Assembly: GCF_002076895.1 (NCBI RefSeq)
Contig: NZ_CP020465.1
Location: 4,216,001 to 4,280,000 of the forward strand
DNA: 64,000 nt
Direction: 5' to 3'
Source: Cognaticolwellia beringensis
Lineage (GTDB): Bacteria > Pseudomonadota > Gammaproteobacteria > Enterobacterales > Alteromonadaceae
Below are positions 38,972 through 49,605 of the stretch, piece after piece. The position numbers were made by a program, and so were the translations under genes. The notes beneath the pieces are model-generated. The model did not search any database, was not told the origin of the DNA, and saw nothing but the letters and a program-made list of their open reading frames with translations. Every line of letters begins with the position of its first letter. Positions within the stretch are counted from its first letter, which is position 1.

Positions 38972-40144
38972 TTAACTAATTTCTTTAATGGCTCGACCAA
39001 TACCATCAACCGTTAATGGAAACATTCTATCGCCGATTAAGCTTTTAATAATTGATATTGAATGATAATAATCCCATTGGTTTTCTGGTTGAGGGTTTAA
39101 CCATGCAACTTTATTGAAATGGCCCAAAATTCGATGCATATAATCTACCCCGGGTTTTTCATTCCAGTGCTCAACACTGCCGCCAGGTGCTACTATTTCA
39201 TAAGGCCCCATCGTGGCGTCACCGACAAAAATGACTTTATAATCGCTACCGAAAGTTCTTATTATTTCCTCTAAATCAACCGTGTCATGGCGTCGACGAC
39301 TGTTGTCTTTCCATAAACGTTCGTAAACACAATTGTGAAAATAGAAAAATTCAAGATGTTTAAATTCGGTGTGAGCTGCAGAAAACAGCTCTTCACAGGT
39401 ATGAATGTATTCATCCATAGAGCCACCAATATCAAAAAACATTAAGACTTTTACAGAATTATGGCGCTCAGGCTCCATGTGTACATCAAGTAAGCCACCA
39501 TTTTTTGCAGTAGAGCGAATGGTCGTGTTGATATCAAGCTTCTCACTTGCCCCCGTTCGGGCAAACTTTCTCAGTTTTTTAAGTGCTAGTTTTATATTGC
39601 GTGTACCTAGCTCTCTATCTTGATCGAAGTTTTTAAACTCTCGCTTATCCCACACTTTTACCGCGCGATTATTTCGATTGCCGTCTTGGCCAACACGAAT
39701 GCCTTCTGGATTATAACCATAAGCGCCAAACGGTGATTTGCCGCCAGTACCAACCCATTTACTGCCACCTTCGTGTCGTTTCTCTTGTTCTGCAAGACGC
39801 TCTTTTAACGTTTTCATTAATTCGTCAAGACCGCCTAGCGCTTTTAACTTGTCTTTTTCTTCCTGACTAAGCTCGTTTTCAAACTTCTTTCTGAGCCATT
39901 CTTCAGGAATAACGTTATCGAAAATGTCAATTTTTTGCACACCATCAAAGTATTCAGCGAAAGCTCCATCAAATTTGTCGTAATGAATTTCGTCTTTAAC
40001 CATGACTATTTTTGCTAAATGATAGAAGGCTTCAACATCGGCAAACACAACCCCTTTTTTTAATAACGCAATCAGATCCAGTAACTCACGTAAACTTACC
40101 GGAACTTTGTGTTTTCTCAGGGTTAAAAATAAATCTATAAACAC
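38972..40144 (-). CDS. VWA-domain protein, CoxE-like
   Basis: 390 residues. The N-terminal half is helical and charged (about 1-130). The VWA domain starts with MFFDIGGSMDEYIHTCEEL, where DIGGS replaces the usual DxSxS MIDAS sequence, a variant common in this subfamily. It lies 5 bp after the MoxR gene. MoxR-VWA pairs act as ATP-driven chaperones that insert metal cofactors or activate partner proteins. The partner here is not evident from neighbours. Confidence 0.88.
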   Translation of the reverse strand: MFIDLFLTLRKHKVPVSLRELLDLIALLKKGVVFADVEAFYHLAKIVMVKDEIHYDKFDGAFAEYFDGVQKIDIFDNVIPEEWLRKKFENELSQEEKDKLKALGGLDELMKTLKERLAEQEKRHEGGSKWVGTGGKSPFGAYGYNPEGIRVGQDGNRNNRAVKVWDKREFKNFDQDRELGTRNIKLALKKLRKFARTGASEKLDINTTIRSTAKNGGLLDVHMEPERHNSVKVLMFFDIGGSMDEYIHTCEELFSAAHTEFKHLEFFYFHNCVYERLWKDNSRRRHDTVDLEEIIRTFGSDYKVIFVGDATMGPYEIVAPGGSVEHWNEKPGVDYMHRILGHFNKVAWLNPQPENQWDYYHSISIIKSLIGDRMFPLTVDGIGRAIKEIS

Positions 40145-40149
40145 GTTTA

Positions 40150-40983
40150 TTACCTGTTTCTGCGACTAATAAAGGCAAGTTTTTCAAGTAAGGTCACATC
40201 TTGCTCATTTTTAAGTAAAGCACCAAATAAAGGAATTATGTCTGACTTTTTATTAATTAATACGTCTTGAGCGACGTCGTCGGCAACCAGCAGTTTTAGC
40301 CAATCAATCAACTCTGACGTTGAAGGCTTTTTCTTAATCCCTTGCAAGTCTCTAAGATTAAAAAACACTTCTAATGTATGCGCGAGTAAGTCTTGCTTCA
40401 CATCAGGATGGTGAACAGCAATAATTTGCTCCATCTCGGCTTTTGTCGGAAATTTAATGTAATGAAAGAAACAGCGACGTAAAAAGGCATCAGGCAGCTC
40501 TTTTTCATTATTTGAGGTAATAATGATAATTGGACGTTGTTTGGCCTTGATCACTTGTTGAGTTTCATAAACAAAAAACTCCATTTTATCAAGCTCTTGC
40601 AATAAATCGTTGGGAAATTCAATATCAGCTTTGTCTATTTCATCAATTAACAGTATCGGGCGTTGTTCTTCCTCAAAGGCCTGCCAAAGCTTACCTTTAA
40701 TAATGTAATTGGAAATATCATTAACTTTTTCATCGCCTAATTGACTATCTCTTAACCGTGACACCGCGTCATATTCGTAAAGACCCTGCTGTGCTTTTGT
40801 AGTCGATTTAATATGCCATTGGTATAGTTTACAATTAAGTGATTTTGCTAATTCTTCAGCAAGTTGGGTTTTACCTGTACCCGGTTCGCCTTTGATCAAT
40901 AGTGGTTTTTCTAAAGTAATTGCCGCGTTAACTGCTAAGCGAAGTTCGTCTGATGCAATATAATTTTCTGTACTTTTAAACAT
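40150..40983 (-). CDS. MoxR-family AAA+ ATPase
   Basis: 277 residues. Walker A GEPGTGKT (32-39), Walker B PILLIDEIDKAD and an arginine-finger region DAFLRRCFF are present. MoxR ATPases work as hexameric chaperones with VWA proteins, and the VWA gene follows directly. The metal site is conserved, so it should be active. The pair forms a two-gene operon. Residues 200-277 are the lid domain. Confidence 0.92.
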   Translation of the reverse strand: MFKSTENYIASDELRLAVNAAITLEKPLLIKGEPGTGKTQLAEELAKSLNCKLYQWHIKSTTKAQQGLYEYDAVSRLRDSQLGDEKVNDISNYIIKGKLWQAFEEEQRPILLIDEIDKADIEFPNDLLQELDKMEFFVYETQQVIKAKQRPIIIITSNNEKELPDAFLRRCFFHYIKFPTKAEMEQIIAVHHPDVKQDLLAHTLEVFFNLRDLQGIKKKPSTSELIDWLKLLVADDVAQDVLINKKSDIIPLFGALLKNEQDVTLLEKLAFISRRNR

Positions 40984-41432
40984 GTATTTACCTATAAAAA
41001 ATGATGCCCGGTATTTATCAACTGGGTATTATTAGTCATCAATATAAATTGATTGATGATTTATTAATTTATTCAACTAGAAATTTTCCAGTCGATTATT
41101 ATGCTACGTAGCAATTTTATCACTACGGGGGTGCTGTTAAGTACCGTATTTCTTGTTATAAAACCTTCCCGATTAACATCCGCTAAAGCAATAATACCGA
41201 CACCCGATTAATTTACTGCTTCCGAGATATGAATGTCTTTTTGATCATGGCCCGACTGTTGCGGCATGTTGAGAGATTTCATTTGAAGTACTGTATCGCA
41301 TTACAACTAGTTTAGTTTCCTTGACGTTACGTTACAACGTCTGTTCAAACCATTCTTTTAGTTTACGCTATAACCTAGATTTAACATTGACTGGCTATAG
41401 CGTATATTTTCTCATAGATAATTAAAGGAAAT
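40984..41432. other. Intergenic region
   Basis: 449 bp with no ORF. It contains ATCAAT...ATTGAT near 41039-41055 and a dyad ACGTT...AACGT near 41323-41340. No RNA gene recognised. Confidence 0.35.
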
Positions 41433-42431
41433 CTAAAGTTTAACGATTAACTTACCTTTATTTTTCCCGGTAAAAAACAAGTTCAGTCCGGTAATTGCAG
41501 ATTCCAGTCCTTCTAAAACATGGGCACGATGTTTAATTTTTCCTTGCATCACATAAGGTGTAAGTTTTTCTAATAACGCTGGAATTTCACCAAAATGATC
41601 TGGCATGGTAAAACCTTGTATAGTTAAGCGCTTTTTGATGATGTTAATCCAACTTGGTGCTAAATCGGGTACTTCTTTCGAATAATCAGCGATCATGCCA
41701 CAAACGGCAATACGACCATGGGCATTCATTCTTTCATATACATGGTGCTGTATAGCTCCGCCAGTATTTTCAAAGTAAACGTCAATACCATTTGGCGTTA
41801 ATGCCGCTAATTTTTCGGCTAAATTATCTGTTTTATAATTAACCGCGCCATCAAAGCCTAATTCATTAATAATCCAATCGGCTTTCTCATCACTTCCCAC
41901 AATACCAATAACGGTTAAGCCATCGGCTTTAGCTAACTGACCCACAATTGAGCCGACTGAGCCCGCAGCACCCGAAACAACCAGTGTTTCACCGCTTTTT
42001 GGCTTACCAATACTGTATAAACCCTGTGTGGCCGTTAAACCTGGTAGAGCGAATACCGATAGTATGGCTTCATCCGGTAATGGTGCAGCTACTTTATTTA
42101 AGCCGGCACCGTCAGATAAATAATATTGTGTCCAGCCCATTAAACCCATCACCCGATCGCCCACTTGAAAGCCTTCATGGTTACTCTCTACAACTTCACC
42201 AATGCCTGAGCTACGCATAACATCACCTAATGCAACGGGCGGAATATAACTTTCTGTATCAGGGCTCATCCAACCAAACATCGCAGGATCAAGTGACATA
42301 TGGTTTTGTTTAACTAAAAATTGCCCTTTGCCAATACTTGGCAGCTCTTTTTCAACTATTTCAAAAAGTTCTGGACCAATTGGGCCGCCAGTTGGACGAG
42401 CGATTAAATTAATTGCAGTATAAGTAGTCAT
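41433..42431 (-). CDS. NADP-dependent medium-chain oxidoreductase
   Basis: 332 residues of the zinc-free MDR superfamily. The Rossmann nucleotide site GAAGSVGSIVGQLAKADG lies near 149-166. Homologues such as E. coli CurA reduce enals, enones and curcumin-like compounds with NADPH. It is the last gene on the minus strand of the fatty-acid cluster but is 205 bp from it. Reduction of unsaturated carbonyls from lipid breakdown would fit. Confidence 0.88.
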   Translation of the reverse strand: MTTYTAINLIARPTGGPIGPELFEIVEKELPSIGKGQFLVKQNHMSLDPAMFGWMSPDTESYIPPVALGDVMRSSGIGEVVESNHEGFQVGDRVMGLMGWTQYYLSDGAGLNKVAAPLPDEAILSVFALPGLTATQGLYSIGKPKSGETLVVSGAAGSVGSIVGQLAKADGLTVIGIVGSDEKADWIINELGFDGAVNYKTDNLAEKLAALTPNGIDVYFENTGGAIQHHVYERMNAHGRIAVCGMIADYSKEVPDLAPSWINIIKKRLTIQGFTMPDHFGEIPALLEKLTPYVMQGKIKHRAHVLEGLESAITGLNLFFTGKNKGKLIVKL

Positions 42432-42471
42432 TATTTATCTCTTTGTTGTTTTCTTTATCCAATAAAAAAGG

Positions 42472-42513
42472 TTAATGAACATTGCTTAATGAACATTGCT
42501 TAATGAACATTAC
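42472..42513. repeat. Three 14-bp tandem repeats
   Basis: TTAATGAACATTGC is repeated twice, then a third copy ends AC instead of GC. The array lies between the oxidoreductase and the acyl-CoA ligase genes. Confidence 0.75.
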
Positions 42514-42636
42514 TTAATAAATAAAACCTAATAATCAAGCCGAGTAAAACAGCACTTGATCACCAAGCTTTAAAATTAGATAAAGAAATTGTTAATCTTA
42601 AAAGCCAATATTGGCAAATAGTTGCAGTTAAACTGC

Positions 42637-44295
42637 TTATTTTCGTAATTCTTTTCTCAATACTTTACCCACATTGGTTTTTGGTAAATCATCCATAAAC
42701 TCAACAAATTTTGGACATTTATAATTAGTCAGCAATTTATGACAGTGATCGAAAATATCTTTTTCGGTTAAGTTTGGATCTTTTTTAACAATGAACACTT
42801 TTACCGCTTCACCGGTAGCATCATGTTTGACACCAATGGCCGCGGCTTCAAGTACACCAGCATGCATCACAAGCACTTCTTCTATTTCATTCGGAAAAAC
42901 GTTAAAGCCCGAGACGATGATCATATCTTTTTTACGATCTACAATGTTGAAAAAGCCATTTTCATCCATGGTGGCAATATCGCCGGTTGCTAACCAACCG
43001 TCTTTTAATACTTCATCGGTGGCGTCTTGGCGATTGTAATAACCTTTCATTACTTGTGGGCCTTTAACCCACATTTCACCGGGTTGGCCTAATGTGACTT
43101 CTTCACCATCATCACCAATTAAACGAATATCTGTTGAGGGAGCAGGAAGCCCTATTGAACCATTGTAACTTTCCTGGTTGTAAGGACTCATGGTCACTAA
43201 TGGTGCACATTCCGTTAAACCATAACCTTCCAATAAACGTGTACCTGTCACTTTTTCCCATAATTCAGCCACAGGACGCTGCACTGACATACCGCCAGCA
43301 AAACCAAGTTTTAATGGACTAAAGTCAAGTTTATCAAAGCCTGGGGTATGTAATAAGCCATTAAATAAGGTGTTAACGCCGGTTATGGCAGTGAAAGGAT
43401 ATTTAGCGAGCTCTTTAACAAAACCGGGCATATCTCTAGGATTAGTAATTAACAGGTTAGTACCACCAAAAGGCAGAAAACACAGGCAGTTAGAGGTTAG
43501 CGCAAAGATATGATAAAGCGGTAAAGCGGTTACCATAATTTCTTTGCCGACTTCATAGACATTTTTAGTAGCTGCGTTAGATTGTTCTACATTCGCGATC
43601 ATATTGCGGTGCGTTAACATCGCCCCTTTTGAAGGACCCGTTGTACCACCGGTATACTGTAAAAAAGCGAGATCAGAGCCCACAATTTTAACGGGGTTAA
43701 AGTTAAGTGTTGCGCCACTAGCCATAGCATTATTAAATGTTACTGCATTTGATAAGTTATACGCTGGTACTTGTTTTTTTACGTACTTGAGTACTAAGTT
43801 GACCATCAAGCCTTTAACTTTGCTTAGTCGGTCACCAACACCGGTAACAATAACGTGTTCTACGTCAGTTTTATCAATAACCGCTTCCAGTACGTGCGCA
43901 AAATTGGTCAGAATAAGAATGGATTTTGTGCCAGAATTCTTTAATTGATGTTCTAACTCACGCGCTGTGTAGAGCGGATTTACATTTACCACGGTTAAAC
44001 CGGCAATAAGGGCACCAAATAATGCCACTGGGTATTGCAAAAGATTCGGGATCATAATGGCAAATTTATCGCCTTTTACTAAGCCTAAACCTTGTTGTAA
44101 ATAAGCCGCGAAGTCAGTCGCTTGTTGCTCTAATTCTTGATAGGAAATACTGGCACCCATATTAATAAATGCCGTATTGTGCTCGTAAAGCTTAGTGTAT
44201 TTTAAAAATAAATCCGCCAAAGAAATATATTTGTCTGGGTCTATTTCCCATTCAACACCTGGTGGATAACTCTTCTCAAGCCAAATTTTTTCCAT
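42637..44295 (-). CDS. fadD: Long-chain fatty acid-CoA ligase
   Basis: 552 residues from ATG at 44295, preceded by GGGGAG; the frame extends five codons further to a TTG without need. AMP-binding motif [12 protein letters not shown] is present, then [10 protein letters not shown], and [21 protein letters not shown], which carries the conserved D and R of the FadD family. The enzyme activates fatty acids with ATP and CoA. It lies next to an acyl-CoA dehydrogenase gene in the same direction. The gene symbol is by family similarity. Confidence 0.9.
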   Translation of the reverse strand: MEKIWLEKSYPPGVEWEIDPDKYISLADLFLKYTKLYEHNTAFINMGASISYQELEQQATDFAAYLQQGLGLVKGDKFAIMIPNLLQYPVALFGALIAGLTVVNVNPLYTARELEHQLKNSGTKSILILTNFAHVLEAVIDKTDVEHVIVTGVGDRLSKVKGLMVNLVLKYVKKQVPAYNLSNAVTFNNAMASGATLNFNPVKIVGSDLAFLQYTGGTTGPSKGAMLTHRNMIANVEQSNAATKNVYEVGKEIMVTALPLYHIFALTSNCLCFLPFGGTNLLITNPRDMPGFVKELAKYPFTAITGVNTLFNGLLHTPGFDKLDFSPLKLGFAGGMSVQRPVAELWEKVTGTRLLEGYGLTECAPLVTMSPYNQESYNGSIGLPAPSTDIRLIGDDGEEVTLGQPGEMWVKGPQVMKGYYNRQDATDEVLKDGWLATGDIATMDENGFFNIVDRKKDMIIVSGFNVFPNEIEEVLVMHAGVLEAAAIGVKHDATGEAVKVFIVKKDPNLTEKDIFDHCHKLLTNYKCPKFVEFMDDLPKTNVGKVLRKELRK

Positions 44296-44513
44296 CGTAT
44301 ATCTCCCCAATTATTCATTTTTAAGTAACTTTTTTATTAATATCACTCTCATCCAATATCTGTGCAATCTTTCTGGTTGAAATAATCCATAATAGTGTTA
44401 TTTATTAAATCAGAATAGCTACATAATTTCGCTTATTAGACAATGCATTAGCATATTGTCCTGAACAACACTTTAGTATAATAAATGCCTTATATTTGGC
44501 CATGTAGAGACAC

Positions 44514-46319
44514 TTAAAACCAGTCTACCTTCATGTCATAAGTTGTACTGTCAGTATGGTGTAAAATACTTGACCATAATGTAATGTCGGGCAGTTCAAA
44601 ACGATAAAAATACTGTAATGCTTGAAGTTTTCCGTTATAAAAATCCTCATCTGCTTGATGCGGTTGCTTGCTCAGTGCCTGGCTTGCAACAATACCCTGC
44701 TTTAGCCATAACCACGCCACAATAACGTGACCAAACAGCTCTAGGTATTTGACCGAATTTGCTAACGCCAAATCTATATTTCGGGTCGACATTGCACCTA
44801 ACACACTTTCTGTTGTTTGCTTTAAGGTATTAACGGCCTCGATAAGTTGTGTGGAAAATTCATCTAAATTATTACATTGTTTTGCTACATCGATAGTTTT
44901 ATAAATTTCGTCCAACGTTGCTAAATATCCGATCATGTTATGCATCGGAACTTTACGGGTTAATAAGTCTAACGACTGAATACCTGTAGTGCCTTCATGT
45001 ATAGCGTTTAAGCGATTATCGCGATAAAACAATTCAACAGGATGTTCGTTAATATAACCATGACCACCGAGCACTTGAATCGCTAAGTCATTCGCTTTGG
45101 TGCCATATTCAGACGGCCAAGTTTTAATAATAGGCGTTAAAAAGTCTAATAACACCTGTGCGTGTTCTCTCGCTTCAATTGTTGGCGCGGTTTTTTCGTC
45201 ATCGCTAAGTTGTGAGCCATACAGCACTAGAGAAAGTGCGCCTTCAGCATAAGCTTTTTGTGCTAGTAACATCCGGCGAACATCAGCGTGTTCTATAATA
45301 TTAACCATAGGAGAAAGCGGATCTTTACAAGATGGCAAGCGCCCTTGTGGACGATTTTTCGCGTAATCTAGCGCGTATTGATACCCTGCAACTGCCAGTG
45401 TTGCACCACTGGTACCCACCATAATACGTGCCTCATTCATCATATGAAACATGTACTTAAGTCCTTGATTTTCTTCTCCAACTAAATAACCCACTGAGCC
45501 ATGTTTCTCACCGAAACTTAATGCAGTTGATGTTTGCGCACGACCACCCATTTTGTGAAATAAGCCCGCAAGAGCAACTTCGTTATCCTCACCGACAATG
45601 CCGTCATCACTGACTAAAAACTTAGGCACCACAAACAGCGAAATACCTTTAACGCCTCTAGGCGCGCCTTGAACTCGAGCAAGCACAAGATGAACAATGT
45701 TTTCACTTAAGTCATGATCGCCACCAGAAATATAGATTTTATTACCGCTAATACGATAGGTACCGTCTTCAGACCTCACAGCTTTGGTAATTAAATCGCC
45801 AAGCCCTGAACCACTGCCAGGTTCTGTCATTGCCATAGTGCCCATAAATCGGCCTGAACGCATAGGTTTAACCCATTTATCTATAAGCGCCTGGCTACCA
45901 TGGGCTTCAAGTAAATTTGCATTGGCGTTGGTCAACATGTTGTAACCTAAACCCACACCACCTGCAGCGGTTAAATACGTGCTAGCAGCACTGGCAATAA
46001 TCGGCGGTAATTGCATACCGTTTGATTCGTAATCTGCCGTAGCTGACGAAATACCCGAGGCGATTACCGCTTCAATAGCCGGTTTTAATTCAGGGATAAG
46101 GCTGACGTTTTTACCGTCGAATGTCGGTTGATGAGTATCTAGCTTTTGTCGAATAGGTAAAAAGTGTTTCTCAGCTATCGCTTTAGCGGTATTAATAACT
46201 TCATTGAAGGTTTGACGGTCATGATCTTGATAGCGCTGTCTTTTTATCAGTGACTCACTATCAAAAAGTTCATAGAGCATGAATTCAAGATCACGTTCAT
46301 TCATTAATGTTGCAGACAT
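44514..46319 (-). CDS. Acyl-CoA dehydrogenase, DmdC type
   Basis: 601 residues with the same layout as the gene at 33061-34857: acyl-CoA dehydrogenase core (about 70-460) and C-terminal extension (480-600). The FAD/substrate segment is MAMTEPGSGSGLG. IHEGTTGIQSLDL at about 435-447 is the usual C-terminal landmark. It oxidises acyl-CoA with FAD. Part of the minus-strand catabolic cluster between ligase and SDR genes. The substrate is probably a fatty acyl-CoA. Confidence 0.88.
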   Translation of the reverse strand: MSATLMNERDLEFMLYELFDSESLIKRQRYQDHDRQTFNEVINTAKAIAEKHFLPIRQKLDTHQPTFDGKNVSLIPELKPAIEAVIASGISSATADYESNGMQLPPIIASAASTYLTAAGGVGLGYNMLTNANANLLEAHGSQALIDKWVKPMRSGRFMGTMAMTEPGSGSGLGDLITKAVRSEDGTYRISGNKIYISGGDHDLSENIVHLVLARVQGAPRGVKGISLFVVPKFLVSDDGIVGEDNEVALAGLFHKMGGRAQTSTALSFGEKHGSVGYLVGEENQGLKYMFHMMNEARIMVGTSGATLAVAGYQYALDYAKNRPQGRLPSCKDPLSPMVNIIEHADVRRMLLAQKAYAEGALSLVLYGSQLSDDEKTAPTIEAREHAQVLLDFLTPIIKTWPSEYGTKANDLAIQVLGGHGYINEHPVELFYRDNRLNAIHEGTTGIQSLDLLTRKVPMHNMIGYLATLDEIYKTIDVAKQCNNLDEFSTQLIEAVNTLKQTTESVLGAMSTRNIDLALANSVKYLELFGHVIVAWLWLKQGIVASQALSKQPHQADEDFYNGKLQALQYFYRFELPDITLWSSILHHTDSTTYDMKVDWF

Positions 46320-46409
46320 AAATTAGCTTCTCATCTTTTACTTTTCTAAATAACACCGAGTTTATTGCTTATTGGCTAACCGGTGCGTTTTACTCATAGC
46401 AATTACAGA

Positions 46410-47171
46410 TTACTGAGCAGAAACACCGCCATCTATGGCGATACATTGACCCGTCATATAAGTATTGGCTGGCGATAGCATCATCAGCATCATGGCAACA
46501 ATTTCTTTCGGCTCACCTAAACGGTTCATAGGGGCACCTTTGCTCATTCTTTTTTGTTGTTCTTGGTCAGCAAAATTAGTCACCATCGGCGTAAGGGTGA
46601 AAAACGGGCAAATAGCGTTGATACGAATATTGTTGCGACCATACTCAACAGCACCTGTTTTGGTTAACCCAATAACCGCATGTTTAGCCATAGCATAAGC
46701 ACTGCCTCTGGCTGCACCGCTGATACCCGCCATCGAACTAACATTAAGAATAGCGCCTTCACCTTGTTGCAACATTTGTTGTATTTGATGGCGCATACCA
46801 AATTGCACACCTTTAACGTTAATGGCAAATTGGCTGTCCATTATTGACTCGTCTATTTCGTGCAGTGGCATAAATTCATGGGCAACACCGGCATTATTAA
46901 CCCCAATATCGACACGACCAAAGTTTTCAATTGCGGTAGCTACCATTGCTTTACAATCATCATTTTTTGAAACGTCACATGCCATGGCAATCACTGAAGC
47001 GCCAGTTGCTGCAATATCATCAGCCACTTTTAGCACGCCAGTTTTGTTAATATCACTGATCACTAATTTTGCGCCACGTTTAGCTAACTCTTGGGCTAAC
47101 AGTTGGCCAAAGCCTTGCGCTGCGCCAGTGATAACCGCTACTTTACCGGTAAAGTCTAAGAGTGGATCCAT
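46410..47171 (-). CDS. Short-chain dehydrogenase/reductase
   Basis: 253 residues from ATG at 47171 with AAGGAAG upstream; an upstream in-frame ATG adds five residues and is less likely. TGAAQGFG (nucleotide site), NNAGVAHE, and S...YAMAK catalytic triad are present. Within the cluster it probably oxidises hydroxyacyl-CoA or an alcohol with NAD(H). 43 bp from the phosphotransferase gene. Confidence 0.88.
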   Translation of the reverse strand: MDPLLDFTGKVAVITGAAQGFGQLLAQELAKRGAKLVISDINKTGVLKVADDIAATGASVIAMACDVSKNDDCKAMVATAIENFGRVDIGVNNAGVAHEFMPLHEIDESIMDSQFAINVKGVQFGMRHQIQQMLQQGEGAILNVSSMAGISGAARGSAYAMAKHAVIGLTKTGAVEYGRNNIRINAICPFFTLTPMVTNFADQEQQKRMSKGAPMNRLGEPKEIVAMMLMMLSPANTYMTGQCIAIDGGVSAQ

Positions 47172-47213
47172 GTTACTTCCTTCCATTACACATATTGTTT
47201 GATATCAACTATT

Positions 47214-48254
47214 TTATTGCTTAGCTGAATTGTTAATCATACTTAAAGCCATTTGCGCTAGTGGTTCAACAAACGCCCCTACCTTGCTGGCATGTTCATT
47301 TGAAGCATTACCCTGAGATGCACGTTTTGCGACACCTTGCACTATCGCTGCTAATCTAAAGAAGCTAAACGCGAGGTAGAAGCTCCAATTTTCGATACGT
47401 TCAATACCCATGCGTTGACAATAATCTGCAACATATTCTGCTTCGGTTGGTATGCCTAAACTTGCTCTATCAACGCCTTGTAAGCCATCGATAGTGCCCA
47501 TACCTTGAGGCATACGTAATTGCATACATTGATAAGCTAAATCAGAAAAAGGATGTCCTAAAGTGGACAACTCCCAATCGAGCACTGCCATAATTTCAGG
47601 TTTATCTTTGGCGAACATCATATTGTCTAAGCGAAAATCACCATGAACTAAACAAACTCGACCATCGTCTTCAGGCAAGTGATTTTCAAGCCAAATTATT
47701 AACTGATCCATGGCAGGAATTTTATGTAGTTCTGTTGTACGGTATTGCGAAGTCCAACGAGCAAATTGTCGTTCAAAATAATTACCCGCTTTACCGTAAT
47801 CTTGCAAACCCACAGCATTTATATCGACACTGTGCAGCGCGACTAATGATTTATTCATCGCATCATACATTTGGCTACGATAAGCATTACTTGTAATTTC
47901 AGGTAAAGATGCGCTCCAATAAACAGCGCCATCACAAAACTCCATCAGGTAAAACATCGCCCCCATAACGCTGGTATCACGACAAAGGTGATAGACCTGA
48001 GCAACGGCAACGTCTGTATCTTGTAGTGCGTCAAGCACTTGATATTCTCGGTCAACCGCATGGGCAGATTTTAATAATTTGCCCGGCGGCTGGCTGCGCA
48101 GTACATACAAACCTGATTTGGCTGCTACTTTATAGGTAGGATTTGATTGCCCGCCGGTAAACTTTGTTAAGGTGATCGGGCCCATAAAACCAGCGACATG
48201 AGACTCAAGGTATTGCGTTAATTTTTCTACATCAAATGTAACCGTTGCTGTCAT
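47214..48254 (-). CDS. Phosphotransferase-family protein, ACAD10/11 N-terminal type
   Basis: 346 residues from ATG at 48254 preceded by AAGAG; a frame extension of 12 codons upstream exists. The APH kinase fold has LVHGDFRLDN (catalytic loop) and VLDWELSTLG (metal-binding). In human ACAD10/11 such a kinase domain is fused to an acyl-CoA dehydrogenase; the enzymes phosphorylate 4-hydroxy acyl-CoAs so that they can be degraded. The ACAD-type gene directly upstream (55 bp) completes this pair. It strongly suggests a 4-hydroxy fatty acid breakdown route. Confidence 0.88.
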   Translation of the reverse strand: MTATVTFDVEKLTQYLESHVAGFMGPITLTKFTGGQSNPTYKVAAKSGLYVLRSQPPGKLLKSAHAVDREYQVLDALQDTDVAVAQVYHLCRDTSVMGAMFYLMEFCDGAVYWSASLPEITSNAYRSQMYDAMNKSLVALHSVDINAVGLQDYGKAGNYFERQFARWTSQYRTTELHKIPAMDQLIIWLENHLPEDDGRVCLVHGDFRLDNMMFAKDKPEIMAVLDWELSTLGHPFSDLAYQCMQLRMPQGMGTIDGLQGVDRASLGIPTEAEYVADYCQRMGIERIENWSFYLAFSFFRLAAIVQGVAKRASQGNASNEHASKVGAFVEPLAQMALSMINNSAKQ

Positions 48255-48309
48255 AGGTTTTTTCTCTTCAATTGGTTTATCTCTTCTCATTGCTTCAAAG
48301 TAGCGGCTA

Positions 48310-49518
48310 TTACGTCAACTTTTTCACTAAATCTCGGCCTAGTTGCATCATGTGGACTTGATCTGGGCCATCAGCTAAACGTAACGTTCTTTGTCCTGCA
48401 TACGCATGAGCTAAGAAGGTATCTTGACTAACCCCTACAGCCCCATGGCATTGAATAGCGCGGTCAAGTACATCAAGCGCCATACTCGGTGCAACAATTT
48501 TTATCATCGCGATAATATCTTTAGCGGCTTTATTACCTTCAGCATCCATCTTTTGTGCTGCTTTTAAGGTCATCAAACGGGCTTGTTCAATTTGACACGC
48601 TGAAATGGCAATGTCTTCACGCACAGATTGTTGCTTGATCATCGGCTGGCCAAAAACAATGCGTTCGTTAACCCGCTTACACATTAAATCTAAGGCGCGT
48701 TGTGCGATACCAACTGAGCGCATGCAATGGTGAATACGACCTGGGCCTAAACGGCCTTGTGCAATTTCAAAGCCTTTGCCTTCACCTACAATAATGTTTG
48801 TAAGGGGTACGCGGACATTTTCAAAAGTGATTTCTGCATGCCCTTCTGGTGCGTCGTTATATCCAAAAACTTGCATTGGGCGCACCATAGTTACACCCGG
48901 TGTATTCATCGGTACTAGCACTTGAGACTGCTGAATATATCGGTTGCTATTACCTGGGTCTGTTTTACCCATCACGATCATAATTTCACATTGTTTGCGA
49001 CACGCGCCGCTAATATAAAATTTTCGACCGTTGATAACATATTCGTCGTCATCACGTTCAATGCGTAGTTCAATGTTAGTTGCATCACTTGAGGCTACTT
49101 CTGGCTCTGTCATCGCAAAAGCTGAACGAATTTTGCCTTCAAGTAGTGGCTCTAACCATTGTTTTTTCTGCGCTTCATTTCCATATTTAGCCAATACTTC
49201 CATATTACCCGTATCAGGTGCAGCACAATTAAACACTTCAGATGCCCACATCACTTTACCCATAATTTCTGCAAGCGGTGCGTATTCTAAGTTAGTTAAA
49301 CCAGCACTATATTTACCGTAACTTACCGGTAAAAATAAATTCCATAAGCCTTGTGCTTTTGCCTTGGCTTTAAGTGCTTCCATTAACGGCGGTGTTGACC
49401 ATGGGTTTTCAGCAACTTGCTGATGCATTTGCGCTTCAACAGGATAAATATGCTCGTTCATAAACACGGTTACACGCGCAATTAACTCTTTAACCTTGTC
49501 ACTGTATTCAAAATCCAT
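48310..49518 (-). CDS. Acyl-CoA dehydrogenase, ACAD10/11 type
   Basis: 402 residues. Core motifs [17 protein letters not shown] and [18 protein letters not shown] are typical of ACAD10/11 and bacterial relatives. It lies upstream of the kinase-type gene and in the same operon. In this pathway the dehydrogenase-type partner removes the phosphate from 4-phospho-acyl-CoA to yield an enoyl-CoA. The assignment to that route is from family knowledge. Confidence 0.9.
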   Translation of the reverse strand: MDFEYSDKVKELIARVTVFMNEHIYPVEAQMHQQVAENPWSTPPLMEALKAKAKAQGLWNLFLPVSYGKYSAGLTNLEYAPLAEIMGKVMWASEVFNCAAPDTGNMEVLAKYGNEAQKKQWLEPLLEGKIRSAFAMTEPEVASSDATNIELRIERDDDEYVINGRKFYISGACRKQCEIMIVMGKTDPGNSNRYIQQSQVLVPMNTPGVTMVRPMQVFGYNDAPEGHAEITFENVRVPLTNIIVGEGKGFEIAQGRLGPGRIHHCMRSVGIAQRALDLMCKRVNERIVFGQPMIKQQSVREDIAISACQIEQARLMTLKAAQKMDAEGNKAAKDIIAMIKIVAPSMALDVLDRAIQCHGAVGVSQDTFLAHAYAGQRTLRLADGPDQVHMMQLGRDLVKKLT

Positions 49519-49605
49519 GGGTAATCCTTATATTTTATATGCCGCTGTATATGCCGCTGTAAATGCCGGTATCGGCGCTTATTAACTCAATATCTAGCTC
49601 AGTGT